A stretch of DNA of 64,000 nt from Kitasatospora sp. NBC_00315 (GTDB lineage: Bacteria; Actinomycetota; Actinomycetes; Streptomycetales; Streptomycetaceae): the NCBI RefSeq assembly GCF_041435095.1, contig NZ_CP108025.1, positions 7,378,001 to 7,442,000 of the forward strand, read 5' to 3'. Below, one piece after another: positions 47,797 through 56,462 of this stretch. The notes beneath the pieces were generated by a model that had not been told where the DNA came from, ran no database searches, and saw only the letters and a list, made by a program, of their open reading frames with translations. The position numbers and the translations under genes are program-made. Positions within the stretch are counted from its first letter, which is position 1. The number at the start of each line of letters is the position of its first letter.

Positions 47797-50268
47797 ATGC
47801 GCGGATTCGAGTGGGACAGGCCTGACGACGCCCGCCGGGAGAGGCCGGGTCCGGATCCGTCACGCCCGGACGGTCACCGGCTGGTGCCGCTCGCCACCGC
47901 GCTGCTGGAGGGCAACGGCCGGATCCTGCACTGGAGCGAGGACGCCGAGGCACTGCTCGGCTACACCGCCGAGGAGGCCGTGGGAAGCTACGCGGCCAGG
48001 TTGCTGGTCAGCGAGGCGGAGCTGCCCAACGTCACCGAGCTGTTCGGGCGGATCCTGAACGGCCACGGCTGGTCCGGCGTCTTCCCACTGCGCCACCGCG
48101 ACGGCCGCGTGGTCGAGCTGGAGTTCCGCACCTATCCGATCCGGGGGCCCGGCGGCGTCCCGCTGCTGCTGGCCACCGCCTCCGACGTGAGTGCCCTGCG
48201 GGAGGTCGAGGGCGGTCTGGCGATCCTGAACGGTTTCTTCAGCCAGTCCCCGATCGGCCTGGCCGTCTACGACCCCGACCTCCGCTTCGTCCGGATCAAC
48301 GAGGCGCTGGCCCGGATCAACGGGCTTCCGGTCGACGCGCACCTCGGCCGCCGGATCAGCAACCTGCTGCCGGGGCTCAACAGCGCCGAGATCGAGCAGG
48401 CGATGCGACGGGTGCTGGTCACCGGACGCCCGGTGATCGACGCCCGCTCGCACGGCCGCACCCCCGGCGACCCGCGCCGGGACCGCGCGTGGTCGGCGTC
48501 CTACTTCCGCCTGGAGGACACCACCGGCCAGGTGCTCGGCGTCAGCTCGTCCATCATCGACGTGACCGAGCGTTTCCAGGCCGAGGCCCGTGCCGCCCGG
48601 GCCCAGGAGCGCCTGGCCATGATCGCCGAGGCCACCGCCCGGATCGGCACCACACTGGATCTCCAGCGCACCGCCGAGGAGCTGGTGGAGGCGGTCGTCC
48701 CGCGCTTCGCCGACTTCGCCACGGTCGATCTGCTGGAGCCGGTGCTGCGCGGTGAGGAGCCCGTCCACCTCGCCGCCGACAGCGCGGTGCGGCTGAAGGC
48801 GGTCGCGGTCGGCGAGGCGTACGAGTCCGGCATGGTGCAGACCGCCGACACGGTCGGCGAGACCTCCGCGTACGACGCCGAGCGGCCCTACACGCAGTGC
48901 CTGCGCAGCGCGCGCCCGCTGCTGCGCTCGCACGTGACCGAGGAGATCCTCGCGAGTCTGGTCTCCTCGCCCGACCGGGTGGCGCCGGGGATGGCGGCGG
49001 GCGTCCACTCCTACCTGATGGTGCCGCTGCTCGCCCGGGGCATGGTGATCGGGGGCTCGGAGTTCGTGCGGATGCGCAACTCGGAACCTTTCACGCCGGC
49101 GGACGTGGCGCTCGCGGAGGAGCTGGTGGCCCGGGCGGCGATCGCCATCGACAACGCCCGGCTGTACCGGCGCGAGCGGGAGACCGCGCTGACCCTCCAG
49201 CGCAGCCTGTTGCCGCAGGAGATCCACCGCACCCTCGGGTTGGAGATCGCCTACCGGTACCTGCCCAGCAGCGTGGTGAGCGAGGTGGGCGGGGACTGGT
49301 TCGACGTGGTGCCGCTCTCCTGCGGCCGGGTCGCGCTGGTGGTCGGCGACGTGATGGGCCACGGCATCCGGGCCGCCGCCACGATGGGGCAGCTGAGGAC
49401 GGTGGCGCGCACGCTGGCCACCCTGGACCTGCCGCCGGAGCAGGTCCTCACCCGCTTGGACGAGACCGCGACCGGAATCGGGGACAGCCAGTTCGCCACC
49501 TGCATCTGCGCGGTCTACGACCCGGTCGAGCGCTCCGTCCGGGTCGCCTCGGCGGGCCACCTCCCGCCGGTCTGGGTCGCCCCGGACGGCACCGCGCGCC
49601 GGGTGGACCTGCCGCCGGGCGTGCCCCTGGGGGTGGGTGGCGTGGCCTTCGAGAGCACCGGGTTCACCGTCCCCGAGGGCGGCGTGATGGCGTTCTACAC
49701 CGACGGGCTGGTCGAGCGGCGGGGCGAGGACCTCGACGTCGGAATCGACCGGCTGGCCCGCACGCTCTCCCGGTCGGGTCTGACGCTGGAGGAGAGCTGT
49801 GACGCGGTGCTCGCCGCGCTGGTCACCGACGGCACCGAGGACGACATCGCGATGATCATGGGCCGGGTCCTGCCCGTGCCGGCCGACCGGATCGCCACCC
49901 TCTCGCTCAACGGCAGCGGTCGGCTGACCGGTCTGGCCCGCCGGTTCACCCGCGACACGCTGGACCGCTGGGGCCTGGCGGCGGTGTCCGACTTCGCCGA
50001 GCTGCTGGTCAGCGAGCTGGTCACGAACGCCCTGGTGCACGCGGACGCGCCGCGCAGGCTGCGGCTCTTCCGGGACCGGGTGCTGACCGTCGAGGTGGCC
50101 GACGCGGGAGGCCAGTCGCCGCAGCTGCGCGAGACCGGCGAGCAGGACGAGGGCGGGCGGGGGATGTTCCTGGTCGGCGAGCTGGCCCACCGCTGGGGGA
50201 GCAGGCTCACCAAGGAGGGCAAGGTGGTGTGGGCCGAGCTGGAGCTGCCGCTCGGCAGCTCCGGCTGA
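47797..50268 (+). CDS. PAS-PAS-GAF-PP2C (SpoIIE/RsbU) phosphatase fused to an HATPase anti-sigma kinase-like domain
   Basis: 823 residues. In order: PAS 1 (about 30-145), PAS 2 (about 150-265), GAF (about 285-450), a SpoIIE-type PP2C phosphatase (about 465-690) with GGDWFDVVPL, VGDVMGHGIRAA, SAGHLPPV and FYTDGLVERRGE, and a RsbW-like HATPase (about 700-815) with ELVTNALVHA and GRGMFLV. Such proteins dephosphorylate or phosphorylate anti-anti-sigma factors in response to a sensed signal. There are no membrane helices, so it is a cytosolic sensor. No partner sigma-factor genes are nearby. There is no clear ribosome binding site at the ATG. Confidence 0.92.
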   Translation: MRGFEWDRPDDARRERPGPDPSRPDGHRLVPLATALLEGNGRILHWSEDAEALLGYTAEEAVGSYAARLLVSEAELPNVTELFGRILNGHGWSGVFPLRHRDGRVVELEFRTYPIRGPGGVPLLLATASDVSALREVEGGLAILNGFFSQSPIGLAVYDPDLRFVRINEALARINGLPVDAHLGRRISNLLPGLNSAEIEQAMRRVLVTGRPVIDARSHGRTPGDPRRDRAWSASYFRLEDTTGQVLGVSSSIIDVTERFQAEARAARAQERLAMIAEATARIGTTLDLQRTAEELVEAVVPRFADFATVDLLEPVLRGEEPVHLAADSAVRLKAVAVGEAYESGMVQTADTVGETSAYDAERPYTQCLRSARPLLRSHVTEEILASLVSSPDRVAPGMAAGVHSYLMVPLLARGMVIGGSEFVRMRNSEPFTPADVALAEELVARAAIAIDNARLYRRERETALTLQRSLLPQEIHRTLGLEIAYRYLPSSVVSEVGGDWFDVVPLSCGRVALVVGDVMGHGIRAAATMGQLRTVARTLATLDLPPEQVLTRLDETATGIGDSQFATCICAVYDPVERSVRVASAGHLPPVWVAPDGTARRVDLPPGVPLGVGGVAFESTGFTVPEGGVMAFYTDGLVERRGEDLDVGIDRLARTLSRSGLTLEESCDAVLAALVTDGTEDDIAMIMGRVLPVPADRIATLSLNGSGRLTGLARRFTRDTLDRWGLAAVSDFAELLVSELVTNALVHADAPRRLRLFRDRVLTVEVADAGGQSPQLRETGEQDEGGRGMFLVGELAHRWGSRLTKEGKVVWAELELPLGSSG

Positions 50269-50358
50269 GCCCACGCCACCCGATCAGGTCCTCGGGCGCT
50301 CATCGGGCGCTCATGGGGCGCTCCTCGGGCGCTCGGGTCGCCGGCCGACGCCACCCGG

Positions 50359-51948
50359 TCAGGCCGCCACCCGCTCGGCGGCCGGCTCCGCGTGCTCCGC
50401 CCGATCGTCCGCCGAGGCGCCGCGACCGGCCTCGCCCCGCTGCCGGAGCAGGAACCACGCCATGCCGGAGGCCGCCAGCAGCAGCCCGCAGGCGAGCACC
50501 GCGGCCAGGTTCATGCCGCTCACGAAGGACCCGCGCGCCGAGGCCAGCAGTGGCCCGGCGAGCTGCGCGGGCAGCGTCCCGGCGGCCTCCACCGCGCCGC
50601 CGATCGACTCGCCCGCCAGTGCGGCCGTCGCCCCGTCCGTGCCCGCCGGGACGGTCAGCGAGCCGGCGTAGGCCGCGCCGACCACCGAGCCGACCAGGGC
50701 GATGCCCAGTGCGGTACCCAACTCGTACGCCGTCTCGGAGACCGCGGAGGCGGCGCCGGACTTCTCGGCCGGAGCGGAGCCCAGCACCACGTCGGCGGCG
50801 AGCGTGTAGACCACGCCCTCGGCGGTGCCGACGATCAGGAAGGCGACTGCCAGCAGCAGGTACGTGCTGTCCTCCCGCAGCAGGCCGAGCAGGCCCAGGC
50901 CGACGCCCATGGCCAGCAGCCCGGCGGTCAGCGCCACCCGGACCCCGGCCCGGCGGGCCAGGCGCGCCGTCAGCAGACCGCCGACCACGGCGCCGGCGAA
51001 GGCGGGCAGTTCGGCGAGGCCGGCCCGCAGCGGCGGGTAGCCGCGGACCAGCTGGAGGTACTGCGACATCACGAACACCACACCGGACAGACCGATCAGC
51101 GCGGTCAGCGAGGCGAGCACGGCGGCCGTGAACCGCCGGTCGGCGAACAGCCGGACGTCGAGCAGCGGAGTGGCCAGCCGCAGCTGGCGGCGGACGAACA
51201 CGGTCAGTGCCGTCGCGCCGAGCACGGCGGTCAGCGCGACGTCCCAGCGCGCCGGCCCGTGCGCGGCGGCCTCCTTGACGGCGTAGACCACGCCGATCAC
51301 ACCGGCCAGCGACAGCACCACACTGAGCACGTCCCAGCGGCCCGGCCGCGGGTCCCTCGACTCGGGCAGCAGCCAGGCGCCCAGCACCAGCAGCAGGAGG
51401 ACGACGGGGATGTTCAGCAGGAAGACCGAGCCCCACCAGAAGTGCTCCAGCAGGATCCCGCCGACCACCGGGCCGAGCGCCGCGCCCGCGGTGGCCGCGG
51501 CGCCCCAGACGCCTATCGCGGTGGCCCGCTCGCGGGAGTCGGGGAAGAGCGTGCGGATCAACGACAGCGTGGCGGGCATGATGGTCGCGCCCGCCACGCC
51601 GAGCAGCGCGCGGGCCAGGATCAGCCAGCCGGCGCCGGGCGCGTACGCGGCGAGCAGCGAGGCGACCCCGAACGCGGCGGAGCCGCTCAGCAGCAGCCTC
51701 TTGCGGCCGATCCGGTCACTGAGCGCGCCCATGCTGACCAGCAGGCCGGCCAGTACGAAGGAGTAGGCGTCGCCGATCCAGAGCAGCTGGGTGCCGCTGG
51801 GCCGCAGCGTCTCACTGATGGAGGGGATGGCGAGGGAGAGGACGGTCGCGTCGACGGCGACCAGGGTGACGGCCACGACGAGGACGCCGAGGCCGGTCCA
51901 GCGCCGGCGGGTGGTCGTGGGGGTGGGGCGGAGCATGGTGGTGCTCAT
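50359..51948 (-). CDS. MFS drug efflux transporter, DHA2 (EmrB/QacA) family
   Basis: 529 residues with about 14 predicted membrane helices. It carries the family motifs LVAVDATVLSLAIPSI in helix 1, GALSDRIGRKR in the loop between helices 2 and 3, and GPVVGGILLEHFWWGSVFLLNIP, recognised by GPVVGGIL and FLLNIPV. It should export a toxic compound by proton exchange at the cytoplasmic membrane. Its start overlaps the stop of the TetR gene (ATGA), so the regulator and pump form one operon with a single operator ahead of them. Confidence 0.94.
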   Translation of the reverse strand: MSTTMLRPTPTTTRRRWTGLGVLVVAVTLVAVDATVLSLAIPSISETLRPSGTQLLWIGDAYSFVLAGLLVSMGALSDRIGRKRLLLSGSAAFGVASLLAAYAPGAGWLILARALLGVAGATIMPATLSLIRTLFPDSRERATAIGVWGAAATAGAALGPVVGGILLEHFWWGSVFLLNIPVVLLLLVLGAWLLPESRDPRPGRWDVLSVVLSLAGVIGVVYAVKEAAAHGPARWDVALTAVLGATALTVFVRRQLRLATPLLDVRLFADRRFTAAVLASLTALIGLSGVVFVMSQYLQLVRGYPPLRAGLAELPAFAGAVVGGLLTARLARRAGVRVALTAGLLAMGVGLGLLGLLREDSTYLLLAVAFLIVGTAEGVVYTLAADVVLGSAPAEKSGAASAVSETAYELGTALGIALVGSVVGAAYAGSLTVPAGTDGATAALAGESIGGAVEAAGTLPAQLAGPLLASARGSFVSGMNLAAVLACGLLLAASGMAWFLLRQRGEAGRGASADDRAEHAEPAAERVAA

Positions 51949-52499
51949 GGTTTCGGGGTTCTCCTGAGTGCGCCGCCGAGGAAGAGCTCGGCGAGCGAGA
52001 ATGCGCTGTCGCGCGGGGCCAGGCGTCCGTCCTGGACGGCCCAGCCGACGCCGGCGACCAGATCGAAGAAGGCTTCGCTGAGCCAGCCGGCCGAGAGCTC
52101 GATCCGGATCACGCCCTCCTGCTGTCCGCGCAGGAACAGCGCGCGGATCCGGGCGTCCTGGACCTCCCAGAGCTCGTTGATCTCGGGGTCGTCGTAGAGC
52201 TGGTTCTCGCCGGCCAGGAAGGCGCAGAGCGCCGCGTCCGGCACGACGGCCTCGATCAGGCGGCGCAGCGCCGCCTCGGCGTCGCCCTCCTCGATCGCCG
52301 CGGTGTCCAGCGCGCCGGCCACCTTGCGCAGGCTGAGCGCGCCGACCTCGCGGATCAGCGCCTCCCGGCCCGGGAAGATCCGGTGCAGGGTGGCGCGACT
52401 GATGCCCGCGGCCCGCGCGATCTCGTCGAGGTGGGCGGTCGGGCGGCGGGAGAGCATGCCGACGGCGGCTTCGAGGACGGAGTCACGATCGGTGGCCAT
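51945..52499 (-). CDS. TetR-family regulator of the adjacent efflux pump
   Basis: 184 residues from the ATG at 52499. An ATG at 52526 is rejected because it would lie inside the palindromic operator. The N-terminal helix-turn-helix (about 10-50) reads LDEIARAAGISRATLHRIFPGREALI; its core GISRATLHRIFPGRE is diagnostic. The rest is a helical ligand domain. It precedes the MFS gene by an ATGA overlap and has a perfect inverted repeat 19 bp upstream, so autorepression together with the pump is likely. Confidence 0.92.
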   Translation of the reverse strand: MATDRDSVLEAAVGMLSRRPTAHLDEIARAAGISRATLHRIFPGREALIREVGALSLRKVAGALDTAAIEEGDAEAALRRLIEAVVPDAALCAFLAGENQLYDDPEINELWEVQDARIRALFLRGQQEGVIRIELSAGWLSEAFFDLVAGVGWAVQDGRLAPRDSAFSLAELFLGGALRRTPKP

Positions 52500-52517
52500 G
52501 GGGCAAGTGTAGATCGG

Positions 52518-52537
52518 ATGAGACATCCATGTCTCAT
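52518..52537. promoter_or_regulatory. Perfect palindromic TetR operator
   Basis: ATGAGACAT (52518-52526) and ATGTCTCAT (52529-52537) are perfect inverted arms separated by CC. The site ends 19 bp from the TetR start, so bound repressor would cover the promoter region of the regulator-pump operon. Confidence 0.88.
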
Positions 52538-52652
52538 TTTTCGGATGGAAGCCTCAGTTGAGGCGCGGCCGACCGGCCACGAGCGCCGAAAAACCGGGGA
52601 CGGCGTCGACCGTCCCCGGTGGGGCCCTGCGTACCGCTGCTCCCGGCGGGGA

Positions 52653-53045
52653 TCAGCTCTGGTTGTAGAAGCCGGTGTCGTCCAGCGGCCGGTCGATCAC
52701 CATGACCTCGACCTCGGCCGGCGTGAGCAGGAAGACCCGGCGGGCGATCCGCTCGATCCCGCCGCAGGTGCCGAAGATGAGGCCGGAGGCGAAGTCGACC
52801 ATGCGCTTGGCCTCGGCGTCGTCCATCTCGGTCAGGTCCATCACCACGGGAGTGCTGGCGCGGATGTGCTCGCCCACCACCCGGGCGGCCTCGAAACCGG
52901 TGGGCCGCACCGAGACGATCTTGGCCGGGGCCGGTGCGGCGGCCACCGTCTCCTGGTCGGCCCACGGATCGTCGTAGACCGCGGCGGGGTAGTTTCCGGA
53001 GGGCATCAGCCACCCGTTGTGGTGCTCGTCGCGAAGTGCTCCCAT
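52653..53045 (-). CDS. SepF-like cell division protein
   Basis: 130 residues, ATG preceded by GGGAGG. After a variable N-terminus of about 45 residues, the SepF core is complete: VVMDLTEMDDAEAKRMVDF and GLIFGTCGGIERIARRVFLLTP. SepF helps tether the FtsZ ring to the membrane. This gene is not next to ftsZ, and Streptomyces has additional SepF-like paralogues (SflA, SflB), so it is more likely one of these. The 270 bp upstream (53046-53315) show nothing recognisable. Confidence 0.92.
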   Translation of the reverse strand: MGALRDEHHNGWLMPSGNYPAAVYDDPWADQETVAAAPAPAKIVSVRPTGFEAARVVGEHIRASTPVVMDLTEMDDAEAKRMVDFASGLIFGTCGGIERIARRVFLLTPAEVEVMVIDRPLDDTGFYNQS

Positions 53046-53315
53046 GCCGCGCCTCCCTGTCTCGTCCCGAACCCGTCCCCCGGGGGCGCGTGCCCTTTTG
53101 ACACGTCATCCACTCGTCGGAACTGTCCGAGTATCGCACTGATCACCGGTTCGGTGCCCGCTCGCGGCCGCCGTACGGGTTGTGGCGCGCCGCGTGCCCG
53201 GGCGTTCCCGGGTACCTGAAGCGACGCCGCAGCTCGACGTACGGTTGCGCGCGTATACGACTCCGGTTCGCGTCAGCCCTGAGTTGACCGACCGTCAATC
53301 CGGTGGGGGAAAGGT

Positions 53316-53840
53316 TCATTCCCCCGTGGAGCCGTCCACAAGCTCCCTGAGCAGATCCGCGTGCCCGTTGTGGCGCGCGTACTCCTCGATCATGTGCACC
53401 TGGATCCAGCGCAGCGTGACGTCCGAGCCCTTGCGCTTGCGCCGGGCGACCGTCTCCAGCGGCAGGCCCTCGCAGGCCCGGCGGGAGAGTTCGGTCTGGG
53501 TGCGCCAGGTCGCGAAGGCCTCGGCGACGTCGGCGTCGTCGACCCCGGTGAACTCGCCGTCCTCGTCCTGCGGCGTCCAGTAGAGCCCGCCCTCACCGGG
53601 CTCCGCGCCGAGCAGGTGGATCTGGTACCAGGCGCGCTCCACCTCGGACATGTGCCGGACGAGGCCGAGCAGGGACAGTCCGGACGGCGGTACGGCGCGC
53701 AGCCGCAGCTGGTCGTCCGTCAGGCCCTCGCACTTCATCGCGAGAGTGGCCCGCTGGAAGTCCAGGAATGCGGCCAGCATGGCGAATTCGTCGGCGGCGT
53801 AGGGGGCGTCGGTCCGGGTGAGGCCGGGGGTGCGGTTCAT
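53316..53840 (-). CDS. DinB/DUF664-family protein
   Basis: 174 residues from the ATG at 53840, with AGGA eight bases upstream. A four-helix DinB-like fold with the metal-binding histidines in LLGLVRHMSEVERAW, and in IQVHMIEEYARHNGHADLLRE, seen here as HMIEEYARHNGHAD. Members are often thiol-dependent (mycothiol or bacillithiol) transferases or hydrolases in the cytosol. The exact reaction is not known. The family is very common in Streptomyces. Confidence 0.9.
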   Translation of the reverse strand: MNRTPGLTRTDAPYAADEFAMLAAFLDFQRATLAMKCEGLTDDQLRLRAVPPSGLSLLGLVRHMSEVERAWYQIHLLGAEPGEGGLYWTPQDEDGEFTGVDDADVAEAFATWRTQTELSRRACEGLPLETVARRKRKGSDVTLRWIQVHMIEEYARHNGHADLLRELVDGSTGE

Positions 53841-53952
53841 GGCGGCCATCCTGGCGCAGGGCACCGACAGTCGCGACCGAATAGTCGGGTGGGCGCGCCG
53901 GACGGACCCCTTTCGGCGCCGCGGACGTCCTGCCGCGCGCGCTCTCCGGAGC

Positions 53953-53982
53953 CTGGTGCTGGTGCTGGTGCTGGTGCTGGTG
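53953..53982. repeat. (CTGGTG)5 microsatellite
   Basis: Five perfect hexanucleotide units plus a partial sixth lie in the 240-bp gap between the DinB and TVP38-type genes. On the plus strand it reads as Leu-Val repeats ending in a lipobox-like LAAC, but there is no convincing start or conserved protein around it. Confidence 0.85.
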
Positions 53983-54080
53983 CTGGCTGCCTGCCGCCCG
54001 GTGCCGGTGCGGGTGTCCGCCGTCGGGGAGCCGTCGCCGGGACCGGACCGTCGCCGTCGCCGGAGATCCGGCAGACGGGC

Positions 54081-54923
54081 TCAGGCGCCCGCGCCCGCGC
54101 TCCGGCGCCTGGCGGCCCGCACCGCCGCCGCCAGACCGAACAGCGTCATCAGCGCGATCGCGCCCGCCGAGACCAGGAAGGCCGCCGAGCCCGGCTGCTT
54201 CGCGCTCGCGGCCGCGATCACGTACGCGGCCGTGGCCGGCAGCACGCCCAGCGCGGTGGCGCCCAGGAACGGCGCGAAGCGCACACCGGAGAAGGCGGCG
54301 GCGTAGTTGCCGGCCTGGAACGGCAGCCCGGGGAACAGGCGCAGCAGCAGGACGCTGCGAAAGCCCTGTTCGGTGAACCGGCGGTCGAGCGCGGTCAGCA
54401 CCTTGCCGCGCAGGAACGGCCGCAGGGCGTCCCGGCCGAGCCGGCGGCCGAGCGCGAAGGCGAGGGCGGCGCCGAGGGCGCTGCCGAGGACGGCGAGCAG
54501 CAGGCCCTCCCCGATGCCCAGCATCAGCCCGGCGGCGGCGTTCAGCGCCGGGCGCGGGACGAAGGCCAGCGTGCCGAGCGTGTACACCGCGAGGAAGAGC
54601 GGGGCCCGCCAGACCGCCGGCACATCTGTCGCCAGGCCACCGGAGAGCAGCGCCGAGGGATCCCAGAGCAGCAGGGAGGCGGCCGCCGCGCCCAGGATCG
54701 TCACCAGGAGGGCCAGTCTGCTCCAGGGCGAGCGCGCCGCGCGGCGCAGCCGGTCGCCGGTCGTTGATGCGCCGGTCGTTGATGCGCCGGCGGTCGGGGC
54801 CACGGCCGGTGGCGCCGGTGTCGCAGCGTGGGCCGGCGCGGGGGCGGGGGCCGGCCCGGGTGCGGGCGCGGGGGTGGGCGGGGCCGGCGGCGCGGGTGCG
54901 GGCGGTGGGGGAGCGGGAGGCAC
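54081..54923 (-). CDS. TVP38/TMEM64 (VTT-domain) membrane protein
   Basis: 280 residues from a GTG at 54923. The first 55 residues are almost only Pro, Ala, Thr and Gly. The rest has six or so membrane helices and the VTT-domain signature: FVPRPALNAAAGLMLG, GSALGAALAFALGRRLGRD, and RSVLLLRLFPGLPFQAGNYAAA. Proteins of this DedA-related family are thought to act as lipid or small-molecule scramblases or transporters in the cytoplasmic membrane. The long Pro/Ala leader is not typical and is probably cytosolic. An open frame runs further upstream but shows no conserved sequence. Confidence 0.88.
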   Translation of the reverse strand: MPPAPPPPAPAPPAPPTPAPAPGPAPAPAPAHAATPAPPAVAPTAGASTTGASTTGDRLRRAARSPWSRLALLVTILGAAAASLLLWDPSALLSGGLATDVPAVWRAPLFLAVYTLGTLAFVPRPALNAAAGLMLGIGEGLLLAVLGSALGAALAFALGRRLGRDALRPFLRGKVLTALDRRFTEQGFRSVLLLRLFPGLPFQAGNYAAAFSGVRFAPFLGATALGVLPATAAYVIAAASAKQPGSAAFLVSAGAIALMTLFGLAAAVRAARRRSAGAGA

Positions 54924-55114
54924 CGGCCGAGCATAGACCGGTACGCGCCCCGACCGGCCACGGGAGGGTCCGTACCCGGCCCGGCCCCGGCCGCCGCAGC
55001 CCACCGCACCCCGCCACCGCACCCCACCGGCCGCCCGCGGCGGGGAGGGCGGGGGCGGCCGGTGGGGTGCGGGCCCTCGGCGCTCGTGCGGGCCGGTGGT
55101 GCGTGCGGAGTCGG

Positions 55115-56317
55115 TCAGCCGGCCGGCGCGTCGCTGGGCACGGGGACGGGCACCGGCACGGTCTGCGTCCGGGCCGGGCGGCGCAGTGCGCCCGCGCCCA
55201 GCACCATGGCGGCGGTCAGCGCGGTGACCAGGGTGAACGAGACGGTGAGCGAGGTGGCCTGGGCCAGGACGCCGATCACGGCGGGGGCGATCAGCCCGGA
55301 GGTGTAGGTGACGGTCGCGACGCCGGCTATGGCCTGGCTCGGGTTGCCGCCGGTGCGCCCGGCCGCCGCGAAGGCGAGCGGTACGACGACCGCGATCCCG
55401 ATCCCGATCAGCGCGAAGCCGGGGATGGCCAGGTACGGGGTGTCCGAGACGATCACCAGCAGGCCGCCGGCGGTGGCGACCGTCCCGCTGATCCGGGCGG
55501 CGGGCACCGGTCCGAGCCGGCTGATCAGGGCGTCCCCGGCGAGCCGGCTGACGGTCATGGTGAGGGCGAACGCGGTGTACGCGGCTGCCGCCACACTGGC
55601 CGAGGCACCGGTGATGTCCCGCAGGTAGACGCCGCTCCAGTCCATCGAGGCGCCCTCGGCGAAGACCGCGCAGAAGCCCACCAGGCCGATCGCCAGGGCG
55701 CTGCGCGGCGGCAGGGCGAAGCGCGGCGGCGCCTCCTCCTCCGCTCCGGGACGCAGGGCCGGCAGTCGGCGGGCGACCAGCTGCGCGGCGAGGACCAGGA
55801 TCAGCGCGGTGACGGCCAGCTGGGGGCGGGGGTCGATCGCCTGGTGGGCGGCCAGTACGCCGAAGCCGGAGGCGACCAGGCCACCGGCACTCCACATGCC
55901 GTGCAGGCCGGACATGATGGACCGGCCTGCCCGCCGCTCGATCTCCACGCCCTGGGCGTTCATGGCGACGTCGGCCGTCCCGGCGGTGGCGCCGAAGACG
56001 AGCAGGGCCAGGCAGAGCAGGGGCAGGGAGGGCGCCAGCGCGGGCAGCGTCAGTGCGAGGCACCAGAGCGTCAGCAGCGCGCGGACGGCGGCCCGGCCGC
56101 CGTACCGGTGGACCAGGCGGCCGGCCAGCGGCATCGCCAGCGAGGACCCGAGGGCCGGCATCACCAGCGCCAGGCCCAGCTGCCCGGCGCTGAGGTGCAG
56201 GTGATGCTGGATCCAGGGGATGCGGGTGGCGAAGGTGCCGGCGACCGCGCCGTGCACGGCGAAGACCAGAGCGATGGTCACTCTGGCCCTGCGGGGGTCC
56301 TTGAGGGTCTCTTGCAT
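55115..56317 (-). CDS. MFS transporter (YbjJ-like), divergent from a ROK regulator
   Basis: 400 residues, ATG with GGAGGAA upstream; 12 predicted membrane helices. Motifs FATRIPWIQHHLHLS, GSSLAMPLAGRLVHRYG and MNAQGVEIER match the YbjJ/FucP-like MFS group, often sugar or small-molecule transporters. The C-terminal tail ends in a Val-Pro repeat. It diverges from a ROK gene with an inverted repeat between them, so its expression is probably controlled by that ROK protein and its ligand. The transported compound is unknown. Confidence 0.92.
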   Translation of the reverse strand: MQETLKDPRRARVTIALVFAVHGAVAGTFATRIPWIQHHLHLSAGQLGLALVMPALGSSLAMPLAGRLVHRYGGRAAVRALLTLWCLALTLPALAPSLPLLCLALLVFGATAGTADVAMNAQGVEIERRAGRSIMSGLHGMWSAGGLVASGFGVLAAHQAIDPRPQLAVTALILVLAAQLVARRLPALRPGAEEEAPPRFALPPRSALAIGLVGFCAVFAEGASMDWSGVYLRDITGASASVAAAAYTAFALTMTVSRLAGDALISRLGPVPAARISGTVATAGGLLVIVSDTPYLAIPGFALIGIGIAVVVPLAFAAAGRTGGNPSQAIAGVATVTYTSGLIAPAVIGVLAQATSLTVSFTLVTALTAAMVLGAGALRRPARTQTVPVPVPVPSDAPAG

Positions 56318-56402
56318 CCGACGCTTCCTCCGAGCCGCGCCACGGGCGCGACAGTGCCGTCCGGTGGACGGAGTGCCCGCACGGGCCCTCGGTTCGATAA
56401 AT

Positions 56403-56423
56403 TATCAGGAAGGGACCCTGATA
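56403..56423. promoter_or_regulatory. Inverted repeat between MFS and ROK genes, probable ROK operator
   Basis: TATCAGG (56403-56409) and CCTGATA (56417-56423) are perfect 7-bp arms with a 7-bp spacer, in an AT-rich patch between the divergent genes. The distance to the ROK start is 39 bp and to the MFS start 85 bp, suited to control of both. Confidence 0.75.
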
Positions 56424-56462
56424 GAAACAGTCAGGCCGAATTCTCTGGAAGGATGCAGCCTC

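Noticed and set aside
53818..54306. Possible small lipoprotein on the plus strand with LVLVLVLAAC lipobox
   Set aside because: The apparent signal is created by the CTGGTG repeat, there is no ribosome binding site, and most of the frame lies opposite the TVP38-type and DinB-like genes.
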